DNA from: Gemmatimonadota bacterium
GTDB lineage: Bacteria; Gemmatimonadota; Gemmatimonadetes; Longimicrobiales; Gaopeijiaceae
DNA: 36,158 nt
Direction of reading: 5' to 3'
Assembly: GCA_022563405.1 (NCBI GenBank)
Contig: JADFNK010000020.1
Coordinates: 1-36,158 of the forward strand
Shown: positions 6,717-15,569 of the stretch, one piece after another
Layout: each line of letters begins with the position of its first letter
Position numbering within the stretch: position 1 is the stretch's first letter
Notes under the pieces: generated by a model
Databases searched by the model: none
The model's input: only the letters and a program-made list of their open reading frames with translations
Told to the model about the DNA's origin: nothing
Position numbers and translations under genes: made by a program

Positions 6717-8195
6717 CTATTTCGGGGTCGAAAGTTTCGGGACCGAAAGCTTCCGAACCAGCCAGCCATTGAGCAGCAAGAAGGCCGCGATGACGATCGC
6801 GAACTGAATCAGGACCGTTCCGATGTTGAACGGTGAGAAGAGTGTCCAAGTCGCTTCGAACGACTCCCCTCTGGCCTGATAGAACCACCATCCCATGAGC
6901 ACCACCGACTCCAAGATCACCAGGCGAATGCTCCAGTCCCACCAAGCCCCGATGTGGATGTCCGAGTCCCCGGTGTTGATGTATTTCGCGCGCCACTCCG
7001 TCACGCCGTACTTGAGCACGGCAAATGCGAAGAAGAAGCCGGAGAGCATCAAGCCGACACCCCACACCCAGTCCTGATTGGCGAAGAACGGGCCAGCGCC
7101 CGGCGTGTCCGTCCAATTGAGCGCGCTGGGCACCCCAAAAGCGATACCCGCCACCCCGACAACCGCGATCGCCCGGCCCCTGGTCAGGCCGAGATCGATC
7201 AAGATGCGACTGGCCAACTCGATCATCGCCACGAGGGACGTCCATGCGGCAAACACCAGGGCCAGGAAGAACAGGGCCATGAAAAACCGGCCCCCCGGAA
7301 TCAATGCGAAGAGCTGGGGCACCCAGATGAAGGTCAATCCCTCGTTGCCGGCCCCGACGATCTGGTCGGCGGCGTCGGGCATCACCGCGAACACCGTGCA
7401 GAGCACCATGATGCCCGCGAGCAGCGACATCGCGTTGTTGCCGAAGCCGATGACGAAGGCGTTGAGCGCTGTGTCCTCCCGGCTTCTCATGTAGATCGCG
7501 TAGGTGAGTACCAGCCCCCAGCCGGCGCCCGTGTCCCACGCGTTCTGGGTCAACGCCTCCAGCCAGATCGTCGAGTCCGCCAGGTCCGCCAGATGGGGCG
7601 TGAAGAGGAACGCGAGTCCTTCCGCTGCCCCGGGGAGCGTGACCGCGCGGATCGTGAGCACGATCACCATGAGGATGAGGCTGGGAATCAGGAACTTGGC
7701 GGCCGTCTCGATGCCCTTCACACCCTTCGACACGACGAAGAGACCCAAACCCATGGCCACGACGTGTGTCACCAACGCGGCCGGTGTCCCCGCGTATCCC
7801 TCCCAGAAGGCTTCGGGCACCGCCGAGGGGATGTCCCCACTGACGGAGGCCAGGAAGAAGCGGATGGTCCACCCCATCACCACGCTGTAGTAGAACATGA
7901 TGGCGGTCGCGACAAAGGCCACCCAAGCCCCCATCCAGGCGAATTTCGGACCGATCGTCTTCACGAACGATCCGATCGTCCCGGAGCGGGTCGCCTTCCC
8001 CATCCCGAATTCGAGAATCAGGAGCGGCACGGACCAGAGGAGCAGGAACACCGCCCAGGCGACCAGGAACGAGCCTCCGCCGTTGGTGGCGGCGACCCGA
8101 GGAAAACGCCAGATATTCCCGGTGCCCACGGCCATGCCGAGCATCGCCAGGAGCATGCCCCAGCGTGAACTGAAGACCTCGGACCTGGACGACAA
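6717..8195 (-). CDS. NSS-family sodium-dependent amino acid transporter
   Basis: A sodium symporter of the neurotransmitter:sodium symporter family, about 492 residues and about 12 membrane helices. The signature GTGNIWRFPRVAATNGGG (from residue 24) contains the helix-1 break that binds Na+ and substrate; SVPLLILEFGMG follows in helix 2. The start chosen is TTG at 8195, five bases after AGGAGG; a longer TTG start overlaps glyS by 40 bases without such a site. The protein ends in a tandem LSVPK/LSTPK encoded by a 15-base duplication (6726-6755). The substrate is unknown but amino acids are typical. A MetS-like small subunit gene lies 6.5 kb downstream on the same strand. Confidence 0.93.
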   Translation of the reverse strand: MSSRSEVFSSRWGMLLAMLGMAVGTGNIWRFPRVAATNGGGSFLVAWAVFLLLWSVPLLILEFGMGKATRSGTIGSFVKTIGPKFAWMGAWVAFVATAIMFYYSVVMGWTIRFFLASVSGDIPSAVPEAFWEGYAGTPAALVTHVVAMGLGLFVVSKGVKGIETAAKFLIPSLILMVIVLTIRAVTLPGAAEGLAFLFTPHLADLADSTIWLEALTQNAWDTGAGWGLVLTYAIYMRSREDTALNAFVIGFGNNAMSLLAGIMVLCTVFAVMPDAADQIVGAGNEGLTFIWVPQLFALIPGGRFFMALFFLALVFAAWTSLVAMIELASRILIDLGLTRGRAIAVVGVAGIAFGVPSALNWTDTPGAGPFFANQDWVWGVGLMLSGFFFAFAVLKYGVTEWRAKYINTGDSDIHIGAWWDWSIRLVILESVVLMGWWFYQARGESFEATWTLFSPFNIGTVLIQFAIVIAAFLLLNGWLVRKLSVPKLSTPK

Positions 8196-8209
8196 TCCGG
8201 CCTCCTGAC

Positions 8210-9541
8210 TCAGGTGAGGGATTCCCCGGCCAACTGCTCCTGGATCCAACCCGGCACGGCCTCGGCACCCACCCGCACCTGCTCCAGTGTGTCCCGCTCC
8301 CGGATCGTGACCGTGCCGTCATCGGACGTCTGCCCGTCCACCGTGATGCACCACGGCGTGCCGGCTTCGTCTTGGCGCCGGTAGCGACGCCCGATGGAGC
8401 CTGCTGCATCGTAAAACGAGGGGATCGAACGGGACCTCAGATCGGCGTGCAACTTCTCGGCGATCTCCGGCAGCCCATCCTTCTTGACCAGAGGAAATAC
8501 GGCAGCCTTCAAAGGAGCGAGACTCGGAGCGAGCTTGAGAAGCACCCGCTCTTCGCCGTTCACCTCCTCCTCGGTGTAGGCGTCCACCAGCGCCACCAGG
8601 ACCGTGCGGTCCACCCCCACCGCGGTCTCGACCACGTAGGGCAGAAAACGTTTGCCCGCCGCCGTATCGATGTACTCGAGCCGCTTACCCGAGTACTCCT
8701 GGTGCCGTCCGAGGTCGAAGTCGGTCCGGTTGTGGATCCCCTCCAACTCCTTCCACCCGAAGGGAAACTCGTACTCGATGTCGAACGCCTTCTTGGCGTA
8801 GTGCGCCAACTCGTCCGGCCCATGCTCGTGGAAACGGAGTTTGTCCTTGTTGATCCCCAGCGCGATATGCCACTCGAGACGGGCGTTCATCCAGTAGTCG
8901 AACCACTCCTCGTCCGTCCCCGGCTCCACGAAGAACTGGAGCTCCATCTGCTCGAACTCACGCGTCCGGAAGATGAAGTTTCCGGGCGTGATCTCGTTCC
9001 GGAAGGCCTTCCCGATCTGCGCGATTCCGAACGGGATCTTCTGGCGTGACGACGTCTGAACGTTCAGGAAGTTCACGTACGAACCCTGAGCCGTCTCGGG
9101 CCGCAGGAAGATCACTGACGCGTCGTCCTCCACCGGGCCCATGAACGTCTTGAACATGAGGTTGAAGAGACGCGGTTCACCGAACGTGTCCTTGGTCCCG
9201 CACGTGGGGCACTGGCCGCCTTCGACCTCGGGAAGATCGGCACGGAAGCGCCGGTTGCAGCTGCCGCACTCCACGAGGGGGTCCGTGAAGCCGTCCACGT
9301 GCCCCGAGGCCTCCCAAACCTTCGGATTCATGAGAATCGACGCGTCGAGTCCCTCGACATCGTCACGCTGGTGCACCATTGTGGTCCACCAACGCTCTTT
9401 GACGTTACGTTTCAGTTCGACGCCCAGCGGACCGTAGTCCCACACCGACCCGGTTCCCCCGTAGATCTCGGACGACTGGAAGATGAATCCCCGGCGCTTG
9501 GCCAGGGACGTGAGCTTATCCATCACGGAAGTTTCAGCCAT
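8210..9541 (-). CDS. glyS: Glycyl-tRNA synthetase, alpha2 type
   Basis: Charges tRNA-Gly with glycine. It has 443 residues and is the single-chain dimeric class II form rather than the GlyQ/GlyS tetramer. The start IYGGTGSVWDYGPLGVELKR is typical. Zinc ligands are C92/C95 and C111/C114. Motif 2 is FRNEITPGNFIFRTREFEQM. The C-terminal anticodon-binding domain ends with TPWCITVDGQTSDDGTVTIR and RDTLEQVRV. It appears complete. The next gene on the strand (NSS transporter) starts 14 bases after its stop. The ribosome binding site is modest, so the exact start could move by a few codons (MDKLTSL is an alternative). Confidence 0.97.
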   Translation of the reverse strand: MAETSVMDKLTSLAKRRGFIFQSSEIYGGTGSVWDYGPLGVELKRNVKERWWTTMVHQRDDVEGLDASILMNPKVWEASGHVDGFTDPLVECGSCNRRFRADLPEVEGGQCPTCGTKDTFGEPRLFNLMFKTFMGPVEDDASVIFLRPETAQGSYVNFLNVQTSSRQKIPFGIAQIGKAFRNEITPGNFIFRTREFEQMELQFFVEPGTDEEWFDYWMNARLEWHIALGINKDKLRFHEHGPDELAHYAKKAFDIEYEFPFGWKELEGIHNRTDFDLGRHQEYSGKRLEYIDTAAGKRFLPYVVETAVGVDRTVLVALVDAYTEEEVNGEERVLLKLAPSLAPLKAAVFPLVKKDGLPEIAEKLHADLRSRSIPSFYDAAGSIGRRYRRQDEAGTPWCITVDGQTSDDGTVTIRERDTLEQVRVGAEAVPGWIQEQLAGESLT

Positions 9542-9710
9542 CGAGATCGATCCAGGGAGCCGGGGGGGTGTCGCGGTGAGTCGAAGCGATGCAAGCTAGA
9601 CTGGCGCGCCCGCCGCATCAACCGATCGAGAAGGCTGTTGAAGAAAGAACCCCGAGAGGGGAAGCGGGTATACGCCGGAAGCCCGGACTTGTGTCTCAGA
9701 GGAGTTTTCG

Positions 9711-10304
9711 ATGATAACGCTGACGGATAAAGCGCTCGAAGTGGTTCGAGGTTATTTGGACAAGGGTGAGGGTGAGTTCACGGCCCTGCGCATCGGCATC
9801 TCAGGTGGCACACCCCTGGCGCCCGACTTCGAGCTTACACTCGTGGGGCCGGACGACATCGGTGAAAGCGAGCGAGAGGTGAAGGTGGGCGACCTGACGA
9901 TCGTCGTCCAAGAGGAGTTCGCGCCCCGCCTCGAAGGAGCGACCGTGGATTTTGTCCAGCGCGTGAATGAGAGCGGCTTCGAGGTAAAACTGGCCGAGGC
10001 TGCGCAGCCCGCCGCACCGAAGCTCGAGGGGCCGCTCGCTGAACGGGTGAAGACGGTCCTGGACGCGGAGATCAATCCGGCCATCGCCTCGCACGGAGGC
10101 ACCATCACGCTGGTGAGCGTCGAAGGCACCGAGATCTACTTGGAGATGGGCGGCGGGTGCCAAGGATGCGCCATGTCACGCATGACACTCCGCCAGGGAG
10201 TCGAGCGTATGGTCCGCCAAGCGGTTCCCGAGGTGACCGTCATCCACGACGTGACCGACCACGCGTCGGGTGAGAATCCGTTCTTCGAGGGACCGACCGT
10301 CTAG
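9711..10304 (+). CDS. nfuA: NfuA-type Fe-S cluster carrier
   Basis: A 197-residue protein with two domains. Residues 1-95 are a degenerate A-type (IscA/HesB-like) domain starting MITLTDKALEVVRGYL but lacking all cysteines, as in E. coli NfuA. Residues 108-185 are a NifU-like domain with the cluster-binding CQGC at 150-153 (GGGCQGCAMSRMTLRQGVE). It carries 4Fe-4S clusters to apo-enzymes; nth, encoded divergently nearby, is one such protein, though no specific link is implied. GAGGAG precedes the ATG by six bases. It is divergent from glyS. Confidence 0.93.
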   Translation: MITLTDKALEVVRGYLDKGEGEFTALRIGISGGTPLAPDFELTLVGPDDIGESEREVKVGDLTIVVQEEFAPRLEGATVDFVQRVNESGFEVKLAEAAQPAAPKLEGPLAERVKTVLDAEINPAIASHGGTITLVSVEGTEIYLEMGGGCQGCAMSRMTLRQGVERMVRQAVPEVTVIHDVTDHASGENPFFEGPTV

Positions 10305-10345
10305 ACGTTGACACTTCCCCTCTTCATAGTGGCCCCCTACCGCCC

Positions 10346-10744
10346 GTGGTGATATACGGCGTAGCACTGCTCGCGGGGTGCATGCTGGTCGGCGCGTTCA
10401 TAGGAGAGCTGATCGGCTTGCTGATCGGCATCGACGCGAACGTAGGCGGGGTCGGCATCTCCATGTTGTTGCTGATTCTGGTCGCCGCGAAAGGGCGGGC
10501 CAGCGGTCGCCTCCGCCCCATCTCCGCGACGGGCATCACCTTCTGGAGTGGAATCTACATACCGATAGTCGTGGCGATGGCGGCCAGCCAAAACGTGGTG
10601 GCGGCGGTCCGCGGGGGGACAGCCGCAGTGGTGGCCGGGGTCCTGGCCGTTGTCGTCAGCTGTGCCCTGGTGCCGTTGCTCAGTCGCATCGGCGGTGAAC
10701 GGCCGCCGCCCCTGCCGGACCCAGACGTCGAGCAAGGCGTGTGA
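10346..10744 (+). CDS. madL: Malonate transporter subunit MadL
   Basis: The small membrane subunit of the MadL-MadM malonate importer, 132 residues with about four helices. The start VIYGVALLAGCMLVGAFIGE is characteristic of the family. The start is a GTG; two GTG codons are adjacent, and the first gives the usual residue spacing (M-x-I-Y-G). No clear ribosome binding site is present. A TTGACA occurs 32 bases upstream (10308-10313), but no matching -10 was found. It overlaps madM by four bases. Confidence 0.9.
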   Translation: MVIYGVALLAGCMLVGAFIGELIGLLIGIDANVGGVGISMLLLILVAAKGRASGRLRPISATGITFWSGIYIPIVVAMAASQNVVAAVRGGTAAVVAGVLAVVVSCALVPLLSRIGGERPPPLPDPDVEQGV

Positions 10745-11514
10745 CCCAGATTCTCGATCTCCTGGCAGACGTAATGAGCCGATATGGCTTGATCACTGCT
10801 TTCGCCATCGTGGGGATCACCGTGTGGGTGTCCTATCAGCTGTCCGCGCGTCTGACCAGAGGGAAGCTACACGGGTCGGCCATCGCCATCATGCTCGGCT
10901 TGTTGGCGGCCTATGTTGGTGGTGTCGTTACCGGAGGGTCCCGTGGCATTGCCGACCTGGAGGTATTGGCCGGTATCGGATTGATGGGCGGCGGCATGCT
11001 TCGGGACTTCGCGATCATTGCCACCGCTTTCGGCGTCGACACGCGGGAGTTGGCGCGTGCCGGAGCGGCTGGGGTCATCTCTCTGTTTACCGGCGTGTTC
11101 GTGTCTTTCGCGATCGGCGCTACGGTGGCCTATGCTTTTGGCTATACCGATCCCGTGAGCATGACCACGATCGGCGGCGGCGCGGCCACGTACATCGTGG
11201 GGCCCGTTACCGGGGCAGCCATTGGGGCCAGTTCGGATGTGATCGCGCTCAGTATTGCCGCCGGGCTGATCAAATCCATGCTGGTGATGGCCGGAACACC
11301 CTTTGTCGCACCGTTCATCGGATTGAATAATCCGCGTTCGGCCATGATCTATGGTGGCCTCATGGGCACCACGAGCGGGGTGGCGGGGGGGCTGGCCGCC
11401 ACCGACGAACGGCTGGTTCCTTATGGCGCGATGACGGCTACGTTCTATACTGGCTTGGGTGCCCTGTTGGGGCCTTCGGTGATTTTCCTGTTCATCAGGG
11501 CGATCATGGGCTAG
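10741..11514 (+). CDS. madM: Malonate transporter subunit MadM
   Basis: The large subunit of the malonate importer: 257 residues, about eight to nine helices rich in Gly and Ala. MadM motifs include GLMGGGMLRDFAIIATAFGV, ISLFTGVFVSF and the middle segment TTIGGGAATYIVGPVTGAA. The GTG start overlaps the madL TGA (GTGTGA), giving coupled synthesis in a fixed ratio. In Malonomonas and others MadLM imports malonate with sodium or protons. The next gene, matB, makes the imported malonate into malonyl-CoA. Confidence 0.93.
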   Translation: MTQILDLLADVMSRYGLITAFAIVGITVWVSYQLSARLTRGKLHGSAIAIMLGLLAAYVGGVVTGGSRGIADLEVLAGIGLMGGGMLRDFAIIATAFGVDTRELARAGAAGVISLFTGVFVSFAIGATVAYAFGYTDPVSMTTIGGGAATYIVGPVTGAAIGASSDVIALSIAAGLIKSMLVMAGTPFVAPFIGLNNPRSAMIYGGLMGTTSGVAGGLAATDERLVPYGAMTATFYTGLGALLGPSVIFLFIRAIMG

Positions 11515-11574
11515 CAGTTTCCGTCTGACACGACGCCGCTGGATCAAGAAGGCTGTTGAAGGAGAGACCGAAGT

Positions 11575-13065
11575 ATGCCTGAACTTGAATGGGTTCGGCG
11601 GGCACGGAGTTTCGGGCCACGGGTCGCAGTGACCTCAGATGGCCACGATCACTCGTACGACTCGCTGCTCTCAATATCGGAGGCAATAGCCGCCAGTCTG
11701 CTCGACGGGTCGACCGACTTGGATGAACAGCGAATCGCTTTTCTCATCCCGGCGAGCTTCGACTACGTAGCGGTCCAGTGGGGCATCTGGAGAGCCGGTG
11801 GAATCGCCGTGCCACTGAGCCTGTTCTCGGCAGACCCGGAGCTCGAACACGTGATCACCGATGCCCAGGTCGATCGCATCATCGCGCCCGAGGATTCGCT
11901 CGCGAAGCTCAGGCCACTCTGTGATCGGCTTTCGGTGCCCCTGCTCAGCGTTGATCAGATCTCATCGCGGCAGTCCGTGCCGTTGCCGGAGCTGGACGCA
12001 CAGAGGCGGGCAATGATTCTCTACACCAGCGGAACGACCAGTAAGCCCAAAGGTGTCGTGAGCACGCACGCGAACATCCAGGCCCAGATCACGACGCTGG
12101 TTGAGGCCTGGGGTTGGCAGTCGAAAGATTCGATTCCGCTGTTTCTGCCGCTGCATCACGTTCACGGTATCGTCAACGTGCTGGGTTGCGCGTTGTGGTC
12201 GGGGGCCAAGGTGGACTGTTTCGGCTCCTTCGACGCACAGGCGGTTCTGGAGCGCGTGGCAGATAAGGAGTACTCGCTGTTCATGGGGGTTCCCACCATC
12301 TACGTGAAGCTGATCCGGATCCTGGAGGCGGCCGATGAGGGGGATCGGGCCCGATACGCTGATGGATTCGCCCATATGCGATTGATGGTGTCGGGTTCTG
12401 CCGCATTACCGGCCAGTGTGCATGAACAATGGACCGACTTGACCGGGCAGAAACTTCTGGAGCGTTATGGCATGACGGAAATCGGCATGGCGATCTCCAA
12501 CCCTCTGCAAGGGGAGCGCAGGCCAGGTGCGGTGGGCGTGCCGCTGCCTGACGTCACCATCAGATTAGTCAGTGAAGCGGGCGAGTTGATCGAAGAGGAG
12601 AACGAACCCGGAGAGATTCAGGTTCGTGGTCCCGCGGTCTTCTCCGAGTACTGGCACAAGCCCGACGTGACGGAGGCATCCTTCGTGGAGGGATGGTTCC
12701 GTACGGGAGACATGGCTGTGTTGGAGGATGGGTATTACCGCATCATGGGTCGCCTGTCGGTGGATATCATCAAGTCGGGCGGATACAAGCTCTCGGCTCT
12801 GGAAATTGAGGATACGTTGCTCATGCATCCAGCGATCCGCGAGTGTGCCGTGGTCGGCTTGCCGGACGATACCTGGGGGGAGGTGGTGGCCGTTGCCATC
12901 GTCACCCGTGACGGGGAGCACATCGAGCTCCCGGCTCTGAAGGAGTGGGCCACTGAGCGCATGTCCAGCTACAAGATTCCCAAGTCGCTGTTGCTGTTGG
13001 AGGATTTGCCGAGAAACGCCATGGGCAAGGTGACCAAGCCCGCCATCCAAGATCTTTTCGACTGA
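11575..13065 (+). CDS. matB: Malonyl-CoA synthetase
   Basis: An AMP-forming acyl-CoA ligase of 496 residues, matching MatB in length. The P-loop is YTSGTTSKPKG (150-160). ERYGMTEIGMAISNP and ERRPGAVGVPLP are the regions that in MatB bind the malonate carboxylate. The C-terminal domain has SGGYKLSALEIE and the catalytic Lys485 in RNAMGKV. It makes malonyl-CoA from malonate, ATP and CoA. It lies 60 bases after madM, so uptake and activation are linked. No malonyl-CoA decarboxylase (matA) is in the window, so the product may feed fatty acid or polyketide synthesis or be decarboxylated by an enzyme encoded elsewhere. GGAG lies ten bases before the ATG. Confidence 0.92.
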   Translation: MPELEWVRRARSFGPRVAVTSDGHDHSYDSLLSISEAIAASLLDGSTDLDEQRIAFLIPASFDYVAVQWGIWRAGGIAVPLSLFSADPELEHVITDAQVDRIIAPEDSLAKLRPLCDRLSVPLLSVDQISSRQSVPLPELDAQRRAMILYTSGTTSKPKGVVSTHANIQAQITTLVEAWGWQSKDSIPLFLPLHHVHGIVNVLGCALWSGAKVDCFGSFDAQAVLERVADKEYSLFMGVPTIYVKLIRILEAADEGDRARYADGFAHMRLMVSGSAALPASVHEQWTDLTGQKLLERYGMTEIGMAISNPLQGERRPGAVGVPLPDVTIRLVSEAGELIEEENEPGEIQVRGPAVFSEYWHKPDVTEASFVEGWFRTGDMAVLEDGYYRIMGRLSVDIIKSGGYKLSALEIEDTLLMHPAIRECAVVGLPDDTWGEVVAVAIVTRDGEHIELPALKEWATERMSSYKIPKSLLLLEDLPRNAMGKVTKPAIQDLFD

Positions 13066-13104
13066 AGGGGTCTGCTTCGCTCTAACTTCATTCGAGAAGG
13101 CACC

Positions 13105-14229
13105 ATGGACCATCTGAATCGCCGAGATTTCGTCAAGAAAGCCGGTCTCGGAGCCGCCGGAACCGGCATTCTGGCTGGCTGCGGGGGCACCGAAACACCA
13201 GGCACGAACGGAAACGGTGTCGCCTCCGGCCCCCGAGTCAGCTGGCGAATGGCCACGAGCTTCCCCACGAGTGTGGACATTCTCCACGGGGCCGCCGTGC
13301 TCGTCGCGGACCGGGTCGCAGCCCTTACGGACGGACGCTTCACGATCCGTGTATTCCCGGCCGGCGAAATCGTCCCCGCGCTCCAGGTGATGGACGCGGT
13401 GGAGTCCGGCACCGTACACGCCGGGCACACCAGCGACTACTACTACATCGGCAAGCACCCGGCACTCGCCTTCGGAACCTCCGTTCCCTTCGGGTTCAAC
13501 GCGCGGCAACAGACGGCGTGGCTACACCACGGCGGTGGGTTGGAACTGATTCGGGGGATCTACGCGGACTTCGGAATGACCTCGATTCCGTGCGCCAACA
13601 CAGGAGGCCAGTTTGGCGGTTGGTTTCGGACCCCCGTCGAGACGCTTGCAGACCTGCGGGGAACGCGCATGCGTATTCCCGGACTCGCCGGAGAGATCAT
13701 GGCGCGCCTCGGCGTCATGGTCCAGGTCCTCGGCGCCGCCGACGTCTACCCGGCCCTGGAGCGAGGCGTGATCGACGCCGTGGAATGGGTCGGACCCTAC
13801 GACGATGAAAAGCTCGGCTTCCACGAGATCGCGAAGAACTATTACGTGCCCGGGTGGTGGGAGCCGGGGCCGTCGACCTCGCTACAGATCGGCCTCGAGG
13901 CCTGGAACGACCTGCCACCGTCCTACCAAGCCGCGCTGGAGAGTGCGTGTAACGACGCCACCGTCATGTCCCTGGCCCGCTACGACGTGGAAAATCCCCC
14001 GGCTTTGGAGCGTCTCGTCAACGAGCACGGCGTGACCTTGAGGAGATTCTCGGACGAAATCCTCGAGGCCGCCTGGACCGAAAGCGAAGCCTACCTCGAG
14101 GAGCAGGCCGCCGCGAACGAAGACTTCCGGAGGATTTACACGTCGTGGAGGCAGTTCCGGGACCAGAGCTTCCCATACTTCGCCAGCAACGAGTTGGTGT
14201 ACGCCGACTTCGCGTTCCCCAGGATTTAG
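13105..14229 (+). CDS. dctP: TRAP transporter substrate-binding lipoprotein, TakP-like
   Basis: A 374-residue periplasmic binding protein. It has both a twin-arginine-like start (NRRDFVKKAG) and a lipobox (LAGC, Cys26), so it is probably exported folded and then lipidated. The family core is GGQFGGWFRTPVE, LRGTRMRIPGLAGEIMARLG and IDAVEWVGPYDDEKLGFHEI. The Arg in MRIPG and the Trp in VEWVGP belong to the carboxylate-binding site of the 2-oxo acid binding type (TakP) of the DctP family. It lies 39 bases after matB and converges with dctM/dctQ on the other strand, which encode its likely permease. The ligand is probably a 2-oxo acid or similar carboxylate; malonate is possible from context only. 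Confidence 0.93.
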   Translation: MDHLNRRDFVKKAGLGAAGTGILAGCGGTETPGTNGNGVASGPRVSWRMATSFPTSVDILHGAAVLVADRVAALTDGRFTIRVFPAGEIVPALQVMDAVESGTVHAGHTSDYYYIGKHPALAFGTSVPFGFNARQQTAWLHHGGGLELIRGIYADFGMTSIPCANTGGQFGGWFRTPVETLADLRGTRMRIPGLAGEIMARLGVMVQVLGAADVYPALERGVIDAVEWVGPYDDEKLGFHEIAKNYYVPGWWEPGPSTSLQIGLEAWNDLPPSYQAALESACNDATVMSLARYDVENPPALERLVNEHGVTLRRFSDEILEAAWTESEAYLEEQAAANEDFRRIYTSWRQFRDQSFPYFASNELVYADFAFPRI

Positions 14230-14259
14230 TAGCCTGCTGCGGATTTAGTGGCCTCCTAC
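14222..14259. repeat. Tandem duplication at the dctP/dctM junction
   Basis: A 19-base unit beginning GGATTTAGT is present twice in tandem (14222-14240 and 14241-14259) with a few differences. The first copy holds the dctP stop codon and the second reaches the dctM stop, so the convergent junction consists almost entirely of the duplication. Confidence 0.6.
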
Positions 14260-15557
14260 AGAAGTACCCAGGCGATCAACCCACCCAGCACGATCAGCTG
14301 GATCACGATGAACGGAATGGCTCCCCGATAGATCGTGGTCGTAGAAATACTCGACGGCGCGACCCCCCTGAGGTAAAAGAGTGAGAAGCCGAACGGAGGG
14401 GTCAGGAACGACGTCTGGATATTCACGGCCAGTATGATCCCCAACCACGTCAGATCGAGGCCCAGAATCTGTGCAGCCGGCACGATCAGAGGCACGATGA
14501 TGAAGGCGATCTCGAAAAAGTCGATGAAGAAGCCGAGCCCGAAGACGATCGCGTTGACGACCAGGAGGAAGCCGAGCGATCCGCCCGGGAGGTCGGTCAG
14601 CATTCCGGCGATCCAGAGGTCGCCCTCGAGCCCACGGAACACGAGCGTGAAAACGGTCGAGCCGATCAGCAGGAACATGACCATGATCGTGAGGCGCGTC
14701 GTGTCGTGCATCGCTGCCTTCAGCGCCTCCATCGACAGGCGTCGGTGCGCGGCCGCGAGCCCCATCGCACCCAGTGCACCGAGCGATCCGGCCTCGGTCG
14801 GGGTGGCCACACCGGCGAAGATGCTGCCCAGCACCACCAGAATCAGAACCAACGGCGGAAGCATGGAGCCCATGACGCGGCGGAGCAGCTCGGAGCCGGG
14901 CATGTCGAGGGATTCCCGCGGCATGGCAGGTGCGTCGTCCGGATGTACGATGGCGACGCCAATCACATAGGCCACGTAAGCACCCGTCAGGATCAACCCG
15001 GGGACCAGGGCAGCACGGAAGAGCGCGCCAACCGAAACACCCATCTGATCCCCGAGCACGATCAATACGATGCTGGGCGGGATGATCTGCCCCAGCGTAC
15101 CGGCGGCAGCGATGACCCCGACCGTCAGTTCGTCCTTGTAGCCGTTTCTCATCATGACCGGGAGCGAGATCAGCCCCATCGCGGTCACCGACGCCCCCAC
15201 CACTCCGGTCGCCGCGGCCATCAACGCACCCACGCCGATCACGCCGATCGCCAATCCGCCCCGGAAGCGGCCGAACAGAATGCCGATCGTTTCGAGAAGA
15301 TCCTCGGCCAAACCGGACTTCTCCAGAATCGTGCCCATGAAGATGAAGAACGGAACGGCCAGGAGCGTTTGGTTCGCCATGATCCCGAACGTCCGGTCGG
15401 GAAGCGCCCGCAAGAGGACGAGATCGAAGTGCCCTACCCACGACCCGACCAAGGCGAAGACCAGGGCGGTTCCGGAAAGCGCAAAGGCGACCGGGTACCC
15501 CGTGAAGATGAAGGCGAGCACCCCCAGAAACATGATCGGACCCCAGATTTCTCCCAT
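14256..15557 (-). CDS. dctM: TRAP transporter large permease
   Basis: The large membrane subunit of a TRAP transporter: 433 residues, about 12 helices. It carries family motifs such as FTGYPVAFALSGTALVFAL, LLAVPFFIFMGTILEKSGLA, GVVGASVTAMGLISLP, AAGTLGQIIPPSIVLIVLGD and ATPTEAGSLGALGA. It moves the solute delivered by DctP with sodium. It follows dctQ after 12 bases, with an AGG some ten bases before the ATG. The length is normal for the family. Confidence 0.95.
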   Translation of the reverse strand: MGEIWGPIMFLGVLAFIFTGYPVAFALSGTALVFALVGSWVGHFDLVLLRALPDRTFGIMANQTLLAVPFFIFMGTILEKSGLAEDLLETIGILFGRFRGGLAIGVIGVGALMAAATGVVGASVTAMGLISLPVMMRNGYKDELTVGVIAAAGTLGQIIPPSIVLIVLGDQMGVSVGALFRAALVPGLILTGAYVAYVIGVAIVHPDDAPAMPRESLDMPGSELLRRVMGSMLPPLVLILVVLGSIFAGVATPTEAGSLGALGAMGLAAAHRRLSMEALKAAMHDTTRLTIMVMFLLIGSTVFTLVFRGLEGDLWIAGMLTDLPGGSLGFLLVVNAIVFGLGFFIDFFEIAFIIVPLIVPAAQILGLDLTWLGIILAVNIQTSFLTPPFGFSLFYLRGVAPSSISTTTIYRGAIPFIVIQLIVLGGLIAWVLL

Positions 15558-15569
15558 TGGCCCGCTTAC

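Noticed and set aside
6493-8409. 638-codon minus-strand frame overlapping nth, the NSS transporter and glyS
   Set aside because: It is an out-of-frame reading of three well-supported genes, with Arg/Gly-rich composition typical of high-GC shadow frames.
10308-10336. TTGACA as a promoter for madL
   Set aside because: The -35 hexamer is perfect but no -10 box lies at 16-18 bases; the bases there are GC-rich.
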